From: Sulfuricurvum sp.
GTDB lineage: Bacteria > Campylobacterota > Campylobacteria > Campylobacterales > Sulfurimonadaceae
Length of the DNA stretch: 58,625 bases
Assembly (NCBI RefSeq): GCF_023229695.1
Contig: NZ_JALNYS010000019.1
Coordinates: 1-58,625 of the forward strand
Direction of reading: 5' to 3'
A program made the translations under genes and the position numbers. Below are positions 41,144 through 49,654 of this stretch, piece after piece. Under the pieces are notes generated by a model, which saw nothing but the letters and a program-made list of their open reading frames with translations, was not told where the DNA came from and searched no databases. Numbering within the stretch: position 1 is the first letter of the stretch; every line of letters starts with the position of its first letter.

Positions 41144-42028
41144 ATGCACAAAGTATCCAAACCGATGATATCTGTATCTGTCTCTCAAAAACAAGTCGTA
41201 CTGAATTTTTTCGACGACGATATCCATATTGTCAAAAAATATTTCAATTCCATCGGTTTTGACTTTAACGAGGAGTTCCGGTTTGACGTTTTTAAAGAAT
41301 TTATCTATTCCGCAGCGGGGATGTTTAAAGATCTTGACTCTACGATCTACAATCAAGAACTCGTCACCAAATTCAATACCATCCGCCGTTTAAACCAGTA
41401 TTACGCGGAATTTGAGCAACGGAGTTCCCACGCATTGCGGGTCTATATGAAAGACTTTTTAGGATCGCAAGAGGCCTATATCGAAGAGAAAAAAAAATTC
41501 GACTCCCTCAAAGCCGAACTGCAGATGCTCATTTCCAAAGAGCAAACCTTTACCGCCAAACGAGAATTGATGGAAGAGCAGTTTAAAATCATCGCCTCCG
41601 ACAAAGTGGAAAGTTTCGAAATCGACCTCAAAAAGGTACGCAGAGAACAGGTCGATACGATCCATATGATCGGAACCCATCGCAGTGAACTCGATACCCG
41701 TTTTCATAACCTGAAGGCTTTTGAAGACTTGCACAAAGAGGAGTTTTTATACCATTTCAACGAGGTCAAAGAGAAACTCGCCTACCAATATACGGTGTCT
41801 CTCAATTATTTCGGTTTCGATTTCAATAAAGCCCTCTTCCTCAATTCCGAACGCTCCGGCCCCATTCAACGGTTCAAACGGGAGGCGGGGATTCAGGGAA
41901 ATATCGATTTGTGCAAATACGTCGAATACTATCTGCGCAACGTTGTCCCCGAAGCACTTGCCGATCGAAGCCACAGAGAGCGTCTTTTTAACGCAAAACG
42001 CTATTGTGAGCGGCATAAGACTCACTAA
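41144..42028 (+). CDS. Coiled-coil protein of unknown function
   Basis: A protein of about 294 residues with no recognised family. The first 60 residues include VVLNFFDDDIHIVKKYFNSIGFDF and look alpha/beta; about 130-260 are strongly helical and charged with coiled-coil patterning (EEKKKFDSLKAELQMLI and following); the C-terminus is basic (RERLFNAKRYCERHKTH). No signal peptide or membrane helix. The reading frame is open much further upstream, but that part is antisense to asnB and is not coding-like. Start is ATG 41144 or 41165; neither has a good ribosome binding site. It precedes the glycan locus and could be unrelated to it. Confidence 0.65.
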   Translation: MHKVSKPMISVSVSQKQVVLNFFDDDIHIVKKYFNSIGFDFNEEFRFDVFKEFIYSAAGMFKDLDSTIYNQELVTKFNTIRRLNQYYAEFEQRSSHALRVYMKDFLGSQEAYIEEKKKFDSLKAELQMLISKEQTFTAKRELMEEQFKIIASDKVESFEIDLKKVRREQVDTIHMIGTHRSELDTRFHNLKAFEDLHKEEFLYHFNEVKEKLAYQYTVSLNYFGFDFNKALFLNSERSGPIQRFKREAGIQGNIDLCKYVEYYLRNVVPEALADRSHRERLFNAKRYCERHKTH

Positions 42029-42217
42029 CCGTGTCCAGCCTTTTTATGTTCCGGTATCCGTTCATCACTCCTCTTACTTTATGGCTTTTAAAACGGTTTC
42101 ATGTCATCAAACCCTCTGCTACCCTCTATATCCATAACGTTCCCCAAAAGATTCCGGCATCGGTTCAAAAGCGCTCTATAAAAGTATCAATGGGATGAAA
42201 TTGGAAGCCGCGATAGC

Positions 42218-43108
42218 ATGAAGAGTATTCATCCATGGGAACTGGGGGGGACCCTATTCGTCCCCGCAAACCATAAACATCTTGCGCCCATTGCCGAAGG
42301 AAAAAAGTTTCCCTCTCTTCGTTCTATGGTCATCGACACGGAAGACGGTATTTTGGAATCGGATGTTGAGAAAGCTCTTCTCTCTATCCAGACCCTTTTG
42401 CCGATACTTAAGCCTGCGAAACTGCTCCGTTTTATCCGGCCCCGAAATCCGCAAACACTTGAAATCTTCCTCTCGTATACCGGAATCGAGAACATTGACG
42501 GTTTTGTCTTGCCCAAGTTCGGTCTGGAAAATATGGAAGTTTACCTCAGAATACTGGAAAATACCCCACACCCTTTTATCCCCTCGATTGAGGGAAATGA
42601 GCTCTTTGATGTCACACAGCTCACAACCCTGCGCAATACCCTTCTCCCCTACCAATCCCGTATCCCCATCCTCCGCTTCGGTGCCGAAGATATGCTCCGG
42701 CAGCTCGGGCTGCGACGCGACTGCAGCCTATCACTGTTTGACATGTCCGTCCCCTCTTACGTCATCGGATCGCTTCTGGCAGTCTTCAAACCGCATGGAT
42801 TTGAGATCAGCGGCGGTGTTTATCGGTGCTTCAACGATCATGAAGGGTTCAAGCGCGATGTATTGCGTGATTTGAGTGAAGGACTGGTCAGTAAAACCAT
42901 CATCCACCCCGATCAGATCGCCCTTGTAGAATCGTGTTACCGTGTACCGGCGGACGAACTGCAAGAGGCTCAAGCGCTTTTAAAGGCCCAATCGGCCGTT
43001 TTCTCCTTCAACAACACCATGGCTGAAGCTGCCACCCAGCAACAATGGGGAAACTCCATTATCCACAGAGAGAAAATTTTCGGAACAAAATGCCGAGGGG
43101 GATTTTAA
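42218..43108 (+). CDS. HpcH/HpaI aldolase-citrate lyase family (CitE-like) protein
   Basis: A 296-residue TIM-barrel protein of the CitE group, which cleaves or forms C-C bonds with acyl-CoA or keto-acid substrates. Motifs: LFVPANHKHL, the Mg-binding DTEDGI, LRFIRPRN, VLPKF, LRFGAEDML and SKTIIHPDQI. Where CitE has IET, this protein has IEGNEL. The next gene begins inside its stop codon (TAATG), so it is translated together with the Wzx-like flippase gene and heads the glycan operon. The ribosome binding site is poor. A role in making a glycan precursor or decoration is inferred only from position. Confidence 0.82.
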   Translation: MKSIHPWELGGTLFVPANHKHLAPIAEGKKFPSLRSMVIDTEDGILESDVEKALLSIQTLLPILKPAKLLRFIRPRNPQTLEIFLSYTGIENIDGFVLPKFGLENMEVYLRILENTPHPFIPSIEGNELFDVTQLTTLRNTLLPYQSRIPILRFGAEDMLRQLGLRRDCSLSLFDMSVPSYVIGSLLAVFKPHGFEISGGVYRCFNDHEGFKRDVLRDLSEGLVSKTIIHPDQIALVESCYRVPADELQEAQALLKAQSAVFSFNNTMAEAATQQQWGNSIIHREKIFGTKCRGGF

Positions 43109-44415
43109 TGATCAAGACGCTCCTGAGCCGGGATTTTCGCCATACGGCACTGAATCAATTGTGGCGCCTCTTCTCCGGCCCCGCACTCCTCATCCTGATC
43201 CCCCTCTATCTCACGGCCCAAGCGCAGGGGTACTGGTACACGTTTATCAGTCTGGCGGCATTGGCAATCTTCGCCGATATGGGATTTTCAACCCTCCTGT
43301 TGCAGTTTTCCGCCCATGAATTTGCCCATTTGCACTTCACCGACGATCAAAAATTATCCGGAGATCCCAAACATCTGGATCGAATTGCCGCGTTATGGAA
43401 ATTTGGACTCAAATGGTCCGTCGCCATGGGGCTTCTCTCCTTTCCTATCATCCTATTTGTCGGCCTGACACTATTGGGACAACAAGAGAGTACCGTGTCT
43501 TGGAAGATACCGTGGGCCCTCTATACAATCGCTTCCGTATTCGTATTTATCAACAGCATCCTCCTCTCCTTTATCGAAGGGTGCAACAGCGTCGGTGAAA
43601 TCCAGAAAATCCGTTTTGCGATCTCCTTTATCCTCGTCGTATCCACAATGCTCCTACTGGTTTCGGGTGCACAGCTCTATGCCTTGGCGTATTCCCTCTT
43701 GATAAGCGCGTTGAGCGGTACCCTCATCCTCCTCTACCGATACCGCCCCCTGCTGCGGCAGCTCTATGCCCTGGGGCAGATTTCCACCCATGCATGGGGA
43801 AAAGAGATCTTTCCGTTATTGTGGCGTTATGCGATCAGCTGGGTCAGCGGCTATTTTATTTTTCAAATTTTCACCCCCGTCGCGTTTCACTATTACGGGG
43901 CGCAGGAGGCCGGACGAATCGGGCTGAGCATTGCCCTCTTCAGCGCCATTTTCGGAATTGCCAATATCTGGATGACGATCATCATTCCGAAAATCAATAT
44001 CCTTGTCGCCCACAAAAACTACCGATTGCTGGATCAAATTTTCAAAAAACATCTTCTTTCAGCCCTCATCACCTATATTTTAGGAATAATAACACTCTTT
44101 GCCATCGTCACCCTGTGGAAGGAGAACCTCCCGTTTGCAGAGCGGATTGTCACCCCGATTTCGCTGATGATCATCGCTTCCGCCTGGTTGTTGCAAATCA
44201 TTGTGAACGGATATGCCCTGTACATGAGAGCGTTTAAGAGAGAGCCTCTTGTCCTCCCCTCGTTTCTAAGCGGCCTCTATATCGCCCTTACGACGTGGCT
44301 GAGTGCCCTCTATTTGCCGGTCGATTATCTCTTTTTGGGATTTTTAAGCAGCTATGTCTGGGGGATGCCGTGGGTGATAATGATCTTTAAGAAACAGAAA
44401 AGAGCACTGAGATGA
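43108..44415 (+). CDS. Wzx-like polysaccharide/oligosaccharide flippase
   Basis: A 435-residue membrane protein with about 12 helices in the MOP/polysaccharide-transporter group. ATG at 43108 has GAGGGGG seven bases upstream; the longer reading overlaps the CitE-like gene. In this locus it is the only candidate to flip the lipid-linked glycan, taking the place that the ABC transporter PglK has in Campylobacter jejuni. Sequence conservation within this group is low, so assignment rests on topology and context. Confidence 0.78.
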   Translation: MIKTLLSRDFRHTALNQLWRLFSGPALLILIPLYLTAQAQGYWYTFISLAALAIFADMGFSTLLLQFSAHEFAHLHFTDDQKLSGDPKHLDRIAALWKFGLKWSVAMGLLSFPIILFVGLTLLGQQESTVSWKIPWALYTIASVFVFINSILLSFIEGCNSVGEIQKIRFAISFILVVSTMLLLVSGAQLYALAYSLLISALSGTLILLYRYRPLLRQLYALGQISTHAWGKEIFPLLWRYAISWVSGYFIFQIFTPVAFHYYGAQEAGRIGLSIALFSAIFGIANIWMTIIIPKINILVAHKNYRLLDQIFKKHLLSALITYILGIITLFAIVTLWKENLPFAERIVTPISLMIIASAWLLQIIVNGYALYMRAFKREPLVLPSFLSGLYIALTTWLSALYLPVDYLFLGFLSSYVWGMPWVIMIFKKQKRALR

Positions 44416-45380
44416 ATACGACGCCCAATACCGCCTTAGCACTCACAATACCGACCTATAATCGTGCCGACTTTTTGGACTACTCTCTAACAATGCATAT
44501 TCCTCTGGCAAGAGCGCACCGGATTTTGATCTATATTTCCGATAACGGATCGACGGACGGGACCAAAGAGGTGGTAGAAAAACATCAGCAAACCTACCCG
44601 TTTCTTCACTATTACCGAAACGAAACCAATGTCGGCGCCGACAAGAATTTTGAACGTGCATTGCAATACCCGACGACCGAATACATCTGGCTTCTGGGAG
44701 ACACCTATCACATCCCCCCTGAGGGGCTCAACACCCTTATGGAGATTTTGAAAAACACCGCCCCCTACGATGCTATCGTCGTGGATCTTCTTCATCGTGC
44801 GGCCGATATCCCCCGGCAAGAGTATCAAAATTCCAATCGGCTTTTATCCGATTTAGGATGGCATATGACCTGTTTGTCCAGCCTTATCTACCGTTCGGCT
44901 ATGATACCGCTCGCCCGGTTTGAACGGTACCAAAATACCAATTTCATCCAGACCGGCATTATTTTTGAATACATTTCCCATCGCGAATTTCGGATTCTCT
45001 GGGAAAAAAATATCTCCATCAACGAACTCCATCCTCCCCTATTGCAAAAAACGGGGTGGTACCACCAACCCATCCTTTTCGACATCGCCTGCATTCGATG
45101 GAGCAACTTTGTTTTTTCCCTGCCGGCATCCTACGATCTTGACGTCAAGCTGAAAACCGTTATGGATCATGGGCAAAAATCCCATCTCTTCTCTCTGGGA
45201 AATCTGTTTTTACTCCGCAATAGCGGTGTTTTTACCTATAAAAGCTATCAACAATACCGCCGTTTTTTCCCGTTTACCATCTCCTACTCCCGATTCACCC
45301 TCCTGTTGATCGCCCTCTCTCCGCGATTTGCCTATCCGGCTTTAAAATTTGTATGGCGACTACTAAAGGGGGGACGCTGA
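44412..45380 (+). CDS. Glycosyltransferase family 2
   Basis: A 322-residue GT-A enzyme. The N-terminal nucleotide-sugar domain shows ALTIPTYNRADFLDYSL, YISDNGSTDGTKEVV and NVGADKNFERAL; the position of the DXD motif is taken by LLGDTYHI. The C-terminal third is helical and basic. It overlaps the flippase gene by four bases (ATGA). Donor and acceptor sugars are unknown; it probably extends the lipid-linked glycan. Confidence 0.88.
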   Translation: MNTTPNTALALTIPTYNRADFLDYSLTMHIPLARAHRILIYISDNGSTDGTKEVVEKHQQTYPFLHYYRNETNVGADKNFERALQYPTTEYIWLLGDTYHIPPEGLNTLMEILKNTAPYDAIVVDLLHRAADIPRQEYQNSNRLLSDLGWHMTCLSSLIYRSAMIPLARFERYQNTNFIQTGIIFEYISHREFRILWEKNISINELHPPLLQKTGWYHQPILFDIACIRWSNFVFSLPASYDLDVKLKTVMDHGQKSHLFSLGNLFLLRNSGVFTYKSYQQYRRFFPFTISYSRFTLLLIALSPRFAYPALKFVWRLLKGGR

Positions 45381-45381
45381 T

Positions 45382-46224
45382 ATGCCAAACCTCATCGGGA
45401 CGGTTGTCCTCTACCATCCGGACCTTTCGCTCCTTCACAATATCGATTCGTATCTGGAGAGCCTCGATCTTCTGATCGCCGTCGACAACTCAGAACACAA
45501 GCAGCTAGAAATCCTAGAGATCCTCCAAAAAAATCCAAAAATCCGCTACGTGGACAACCACGGGAACCAAGGGATCGCCCACGCCCTGAACGTCGGAGCG
45601 TCCATCGCTACCGAGATGGGATATCGGTGGCTTTTAACCATGGATCAAGACAGTGCCGCCACCGAGGGGATGATTGCGGAGTTAGTTCGCTATACCGATG
45701 ATAATGTCAGTATTGTTTCCCCGTTTCACGCCAATGCCTACTTTCCGCAAAGTTTGTCATCCGAACCCTTTTCCCCCGTGCTGACCACCATGACGTCCGG
45801 AAATCTGCTGAATCTACAGATCCACCAAAAATTGGGGGGATTTTTGGAGGAGCTGTTTATCGATTATGTGGATAACGAATACTGTTTGCGCAGCAATCTT
45901 CACGGATATGCCGTGATCCAGGCCAACAGAGCCGTGCTCCATCACAATCTGGGAGATCTAAAACGGCACCGGTTTTTGTGGAAACGGTTTTTCAGTACAA
46001 ATCACTCTCCGATCCGGCGCTATTACGCTTTTCGAAACCGGCTGAAAATCATCGAACTCTACCAAAAGGCGTTCCCCCAATCGTGCAATGTGGAAAAATC
46101 CCGATTTCTGGTGGACCTCATCGTCGTCCTCTTCTACGAAAAACAGAAATTCGCCAAATTCAAAATGATGGTGCGCGGTTCTCTCGACTACCGACGCAAC
46201 CGCTTCGGAAAATACCATGACTAA
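45382..46224 (+). CDS. Glycosyltransferase family 2, rhamnosyltransferase-like
   Basis: A 280-residue GT-A enzyme similar to RfbF/WbbL-type rhamnosyltransferases: GTVVLYHPDLSLLHNI, VDNHGNQGIAHALNVG, and LLTMDQDSAATEGM with the DQD metal-binding motif; later YVDNEYCLRS. One base separates it from the preceding gene. Donor identity cannot be fixed; a deoxysugar is plausible for this subgroup. Confidence 0.88.
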   Translation: MPNLIGTVVLYHPDLSLLHNIDSYLESLDLLIAVDNSEHKQLEILEILQKNPKIRYVDNHGNQGIAHALNVGASIATEMGYRWLLTMDQDSAATEGMIAELVRYTDDNVSIVSPFHANAYFPQSLSSEPFSPVLTTMTSGNLLNLQIHQKLGGFLEELFIDYVDNEYCLRSNLHGYAVIQANRAVLHHNLGDLKRHRFLWKRFFSTNHSPIRRYYAFRNRLKIIELYQKAFPQSCNVEKSRFLVDLIVVLFYEKQKFAKFKMMVRGSLDYRRNRFGKYHD

Positions 46225-47275
46225 TCTCACGTTCTTCACCAAATACCCGACGCAAGGGGCCACCAGCCGTTATCGGAGTTTTGCGTTCGCCTCTCGGCTG
46301 AGCGAACTCGATTACAATATTGAAATCACCCCGTTTATGGATATCGGCTACCTGGCGGACCTGTTCGCGAAAAAACCGAAAAATAAAATCCGTATTCTTT
46401 TATCTTATGGCGTGAGGCTGTTTAGTATTCTGCGTGCCTCGGAGAATCTGATTATCGAACGGGAACTCTTCCCCTATCTGCCCTATCGGCTCGAACAAAA
46501 ATTTCTCCGCAACAAACGCTACATTCTCGATTTCGACGATAACGTCTGGGAAGATTATCGGGGAAAACGGCTGCTGGAGGGGAAATACGACCGCCTCGTC
46601 GACAATGCGGCCGGTATTATCGTCGGAAACGATTATCTCGCCGAGTATGTCAAACAGCGCAATCCGAACGTCATTAAAATACCGACCGTCATCAATCTGG
46701 AACACTATCGTCTTGATCCCGACTCCTCAAAATTTGAACGCTTTACTCTGGTGTGGATCGGCAGCAGCGTCACCTACCGCTACATCCGCTCCTTTGCCCC
46801 CCTCTTTCAGCAGCTCGCCGCAATCGTGGATTTCGATCTCGTCATCATCGCCTCCAAAGCACTCGCATCCGAAACCATCGAGGGGGTATCGATGCGCTTT
46901 TACGACTGGTCAAGTGAAACGGAGAGCCGTCTCCTGCACCGTTCCCATGTCGGAATTATGCCGTTGGACAACGACGATTTCAGTCAGGGAAAATCGGGAT
47001 TCAAACTCATCCAGTATCAGGCGGCGGGCTTGCCGATGATCGCGTCACCCGTCGGTGAGAATACCCGGATCATTTCCCACGGAGAGAACGGCTTTTTAGC
47101 CTCCGGCACCGACGAATGGATCACAGCGGTACAGCTCCTCGCTTCCGATCCGCAACGCTATGGCGCTATGTCCAACGCATCGATCGACAAAAGCCGTTAT
47201 TACTCCCTTCAGCACTATTTTCCGATCTATCGGCGCTTTATCGATGAAACCTTTTCAGGAGACACCCACCCATGA
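46217..47275 (+). CDS. Glycosyltransferase, GT-B fold (family 4-like)
   Basis: A 352-residue GT-B type enzyme. The C-terminal domain shows FTLVWIGSSVTYRYI, HVGIMPLDNDDFSQGKSGFK and QYQAAGLPMIASPVGENTRII, a retaining glycosyltransferase pattern; the N-terminal acceptor domain is diverged. It overlaps its neighbours by eight and four bases. It should add a sugar to the lipid-linked oligosaccharide. Confidence 0.85.
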   Translation: MTNLTFFTKYPTQGATSRYRSFAFASRLSELDYNIEITPFMDIGYLADLFAKKPKNKIRILLSYGVRLFSILRASENLIIERELFPYLPYRLEQKFLRNKRYILDFDDNVWEDYRGKRLLEGKYDRLVDNAAGIIVGNDYLAEYVKQRNPNVIKIPTVINLEHYRLDPDSSKFERFTLVWIGSSVTYRYIRSFAPLFQQLAAIVDFDLVIIASKALASETIEGVSMRFYDWSSETESRLLHRSHVGIMPLDNDDFSQGKSGFKLIQYQAAGLPMIASPVGENTRIISHGENGFLASGTDEWITAVQLLASDPQRYGAMSNASIDKSRYYSLQHYFPIYRRFIDETFSGDTHP

Positions 47276-48384
47276 CCATCGGCTTCCTCTCCCACCTCGA
47301 CCTCAATCTATGGCTTTTTCGTTTACCGGTCATGCAGGCCCTGATCGCTCAGGGGCATACCGTCTATGCGATCTGCCCCGAAGGGGATAAAAGCGGCTCC
47401 TTCGCCGCCGAAGGGGTCCTCCATATCCCCTATCTTATTTCACGCTCTAGCCTCAACCCTCTCAAAGAGCTTCTGGCGATCCGTGCGATCTACAAAGCGA
47501 TCCGTCCGCTCAACCTCGACATTCTCCACACGTTCACCGCAAAACCCAACATCTACGGGACGATTGCCGGCCGTATCGCCAAAGTTCCCCGTATCATCAA
47601 TCTCGTCGAAGGGCTTGGGAGCTTTTATCTCGAAAACGATTTTAAAAGCCGCCTTGTCCGGAGTATCATCGAAACCCTCTACCGCCAAACCTTCAAACTT
47701 TCCGATACCGTGATGTTTGTCAACGAAGATGACCCCGCCTATCTGATCGATAAAAACGTTATCTCCCCCTCTAAAGCAGTCACGATCAAAGGGGTCGGGA
47801 TCGATACCGACCTCTGGCGGCCCATCCCTAAAACCGATTCCGACAGGGTTAGTGTCGTCATGATCGGCCGTGCGCTTCGCCACAAAGGGGTATTGGAATA
47901 CATCGACGCGGCCAACCTTCTCACCCGCCGCTACCCCCATGCCGAATTTCGTTACATCGGATCGCCCGATCCGGGCAATACGTCCAGCCTGAGCGAAACC
48001 TTTATGCAAGAGCAATCCGCTATCGTTTATCTGGGGCACCGCGACGATATCCGCGAACAGCTTGCCCAAACCGATATTTTCGTCCTCCCCAGCTACCGGG
48101 AGGGGCTCCCCCGGACCAGTATGGAGGCGATGAGCATGGGACTTCCGATCGTCACTACCGATGTCGTCGGATGCCGCGAAACGGTCGTCAACGGCATTAA
48201 CGGCTTCCTTGTCCCCCCGAAAAACGGGAACGCTTTGGCCGAAGCGATCGAAACGCTGATCCAGAACCCCTTCTTACGAAAACGGATGGGGGAAGCGGGA
48301 CGGGAAAAAGCGGTTGATGAGTTTGATATGGATATAATTGTCACCAAACATCTCGAAGTGTATGGACTCAAACGTGTACGTTAA
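47272..48384 (+). CDS. pglA: PglA-like glycosyltransferase (family 4)
   Basis: A 370-residue GT-B enzyme like Campylobacter PglA, which adds the first GalNAc to undecaprenyl-diphospho-bacillosamine. Features: LDLNLWLFRLPVMQALIAQG, HTFTAKPNIYGTIAGR, the glycine-rich VVMIGRALRHKGVLEY and the E-x7-E pattern in PSYREGLPRTSMEAMSMGLP. Overlaps the preceding gene by four bases and pglC by 23. The sugar added could differ from GalNAc. Confidence 0.85.
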   Translation: MTIGFLSHLDLNLWLFRLPVMQALIAQGHTVYAICPEGDKSGSFAAEGVLHIPYLISRSSLNPLKELLAIRAIYKAIRPLNLDILHTFTAKPNIYGTIAGRIAKVPRIINLVEGLGSFYLENDFKSRLVRSIIETLYRQTFKLSDTVMFVNEDDPAYLIDKNVISPSKAVTIKGVGIDTDLWRPIPKTDSDRVSVVMIGRALRHKGVLEYIDAANLLTRRYPHAEFRYIGSPDPGNTSSLSETFMQEQSAIVYLGHRDDIREQLAQTDIFVLPSYREGLPRTSMEAMSMGLPIVTTDVVGCRETVVNGINGFLVPPKNGNALAEAIETLIQNPFLRKRMGEAGREKAVDEFDMDIIVTKHLEVYGLKRVR

Positions 48385-48979
48385 TACGATCAAACCTTTT
48401 ATCGATCGCCTCGGCGCGCTGCTGCTGCTGATCGTGTTTTCCCCGTTCATCCTCCTGTGCACGCTCCTAATCCTGATCACGATGGGAAGACCCCTCTTTT
48501 TCACCCAGACACGCCCCGGATTTCAGGGGAAACTCTTCACCATCTATAAATTTCGGACCATGAATAACGATACCGATGAGAAAGGGGAACTGCTCAGCGA
48601 TGCGCAGCGGTTAAACGGAGCAGGACGGTGGATTCGCAGTCTCAGCCTTGACGAGCTACCGCAGCTGTTGAATGTTCTCAAAGGGGAGATGAGCTTCATC
48701 GGCCCCCGCCCGCTGCTGGTCGAGTATCTGGGGCTCTACAGCACGGAGCAGGCGCTGCGGCATAATGTAAAACCGGGTATCACCGGATGGGCGCAGATCA
48801 ACGGACGCAACGCCATCAGCTGGGAGGAAAAATTCCGCTATGACGTCGAATACGTACGCAAGGTCTCGTTTGGGTTTGATCTGAAAATCATCCTCCTCAC
48901 GATGAAAAAAGTATTCAAAAAAGAGGGGATCTCCCAACAAGGGGAAGCAACCATGGAGAAGTTTCGTGGCACTCGCTGA
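48362..48979 (+). CDS. pglC: PglC-like phosphoglycosyl transferase
   Basis: A 205-residue monotopic phosphoglycosyl transferase that loads a bacillosamine phosphate on undecaprenyl phosphate. A re-entrant hydrophobic helix lies at about 15-38, followed by TIYKFRTM, the catalytic Asp-Glu pair in RSLSLDELPQLLNVLKGEMS, FIGPRPLLVEYL and KPGITGWAQINGRN. ATG at 48362 lies within the end of pglA; the preceding eight codons are less likely part of the protein. Confidence 0.93.
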   Translation: MDSNVYVNTIKPFIDRLGALLLLIVFSPFILLCTLLILITMGRPLFFTQTRPGFQGKLFTIYKFRTMNNDTDEKGELLSDAQRLNGAGRWIRSLSLDELPQLLNVLKGEMSFIGPRPLLVEYLGLYSTEQALRHNVKPGITGWAQINGRNAISWEEKFRYDVEYVRKVSFGFDLKIILLTMKKVFKKEGISQQGEATMEKFRGTR

Positions 48980-49583
48980 GATATTCGTTTACGGGACCGG
49001 CGGTCACGGAAAAGTCGTTGCCGATATCGCCCGCAGCTGCGGCTATACCCTCGCCGGGTGGATCGACGACAACCCCGCTGCCGCCGCCTATACCTGGGAA
49101 ACGTTCCGGCTGTCCCATCCAAGCGGCGCCATCGCCCTCGGTATAGGAAATAACACCCTGCGCGAACAGATCCTCGACAAAGTTTCGAAAGCCGGATACG
49201 CTCTCCCGCCGCTGATCCATCCGAGTGCCGTCATCTCCCCTTCCGCAACCATCGACGAGGGGTCGGTTATCATGCCGCTTTCCGTGGTCAATGCCGAAGC
49301 AAGGATCTGCACAGGGTGCATTATCAACAGCGGCGCGGTCGTGGAGCATGAATGCCTTCTTGAACCGTTTGTCCATATCTCCCCCAACGCCGCACTCGCC
49401 GGCGGCGTCCGGGTCAAACACCATACCCATATCGGGATCGGGGCCAATTGCATCCAGAACCTGACCGTCGGTGCCCACTCGATTATCGCCGCCGGAAGTG
49501 TCCTCATTAGCGACATCCCCGATTACTCCCTCGCGGCAGGAGTTCCGGCAAAGGTAAAAAAATCGCTTTTCAAGCCGATATAG
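48966..49583 (+). CDS. pglD: PglD-like sugar O/N-acetyltransferase
   Basis: A 205-residue acetyltransferase with an N-terminal Rossmann-like part (IFVYGTGGHGKVVADIAR) and a left-handed beta-helix of hexapeptide repeats from about residue 85 (HPSAVISPSATIDEGSVI and following). It should acetylate the 4-amino sugar to give UDP-diacetylbacillosamine. Catalytic His is probably in VVEHECLL. The start is GTG at 48966 with GGAGAAG upstream, inside pglC. Confidence 0.92.
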   Translation: MALAEIFVYGTGGHGKVVADIARSCGYTLAGWIDDNPAAAAYTWETFRLSHPSGAIALGIGNNTLREQILDKVSKAGYALPPLIHPSAVISPSATIDEGSVIMPLSVVNAEARICTGCIINSGAVVEHECLLEPFVHISPNAALAGGVRVKHHTHIGIGANCIQNLTVGAHSIIAAGSVLISDIPDYSLAAGVPAKVKKSLFKPI

Positions 49584-49654
49584 AGCTCTTTTTTGATAAA
49601 CTCCGGCATATTATAACAACCGTTAATCTACAACACCAAAAAGGGATATATGTT

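Noticed and set aside
42244..42250. G7 run near the start of the CitE-like gene as a phase-variation switch
   Set aside because: Runs of seven Gs also occur inside uppP, the MFS gene and pglF, where they encode Gly-Gly; this length is common here and not a convincing switch.
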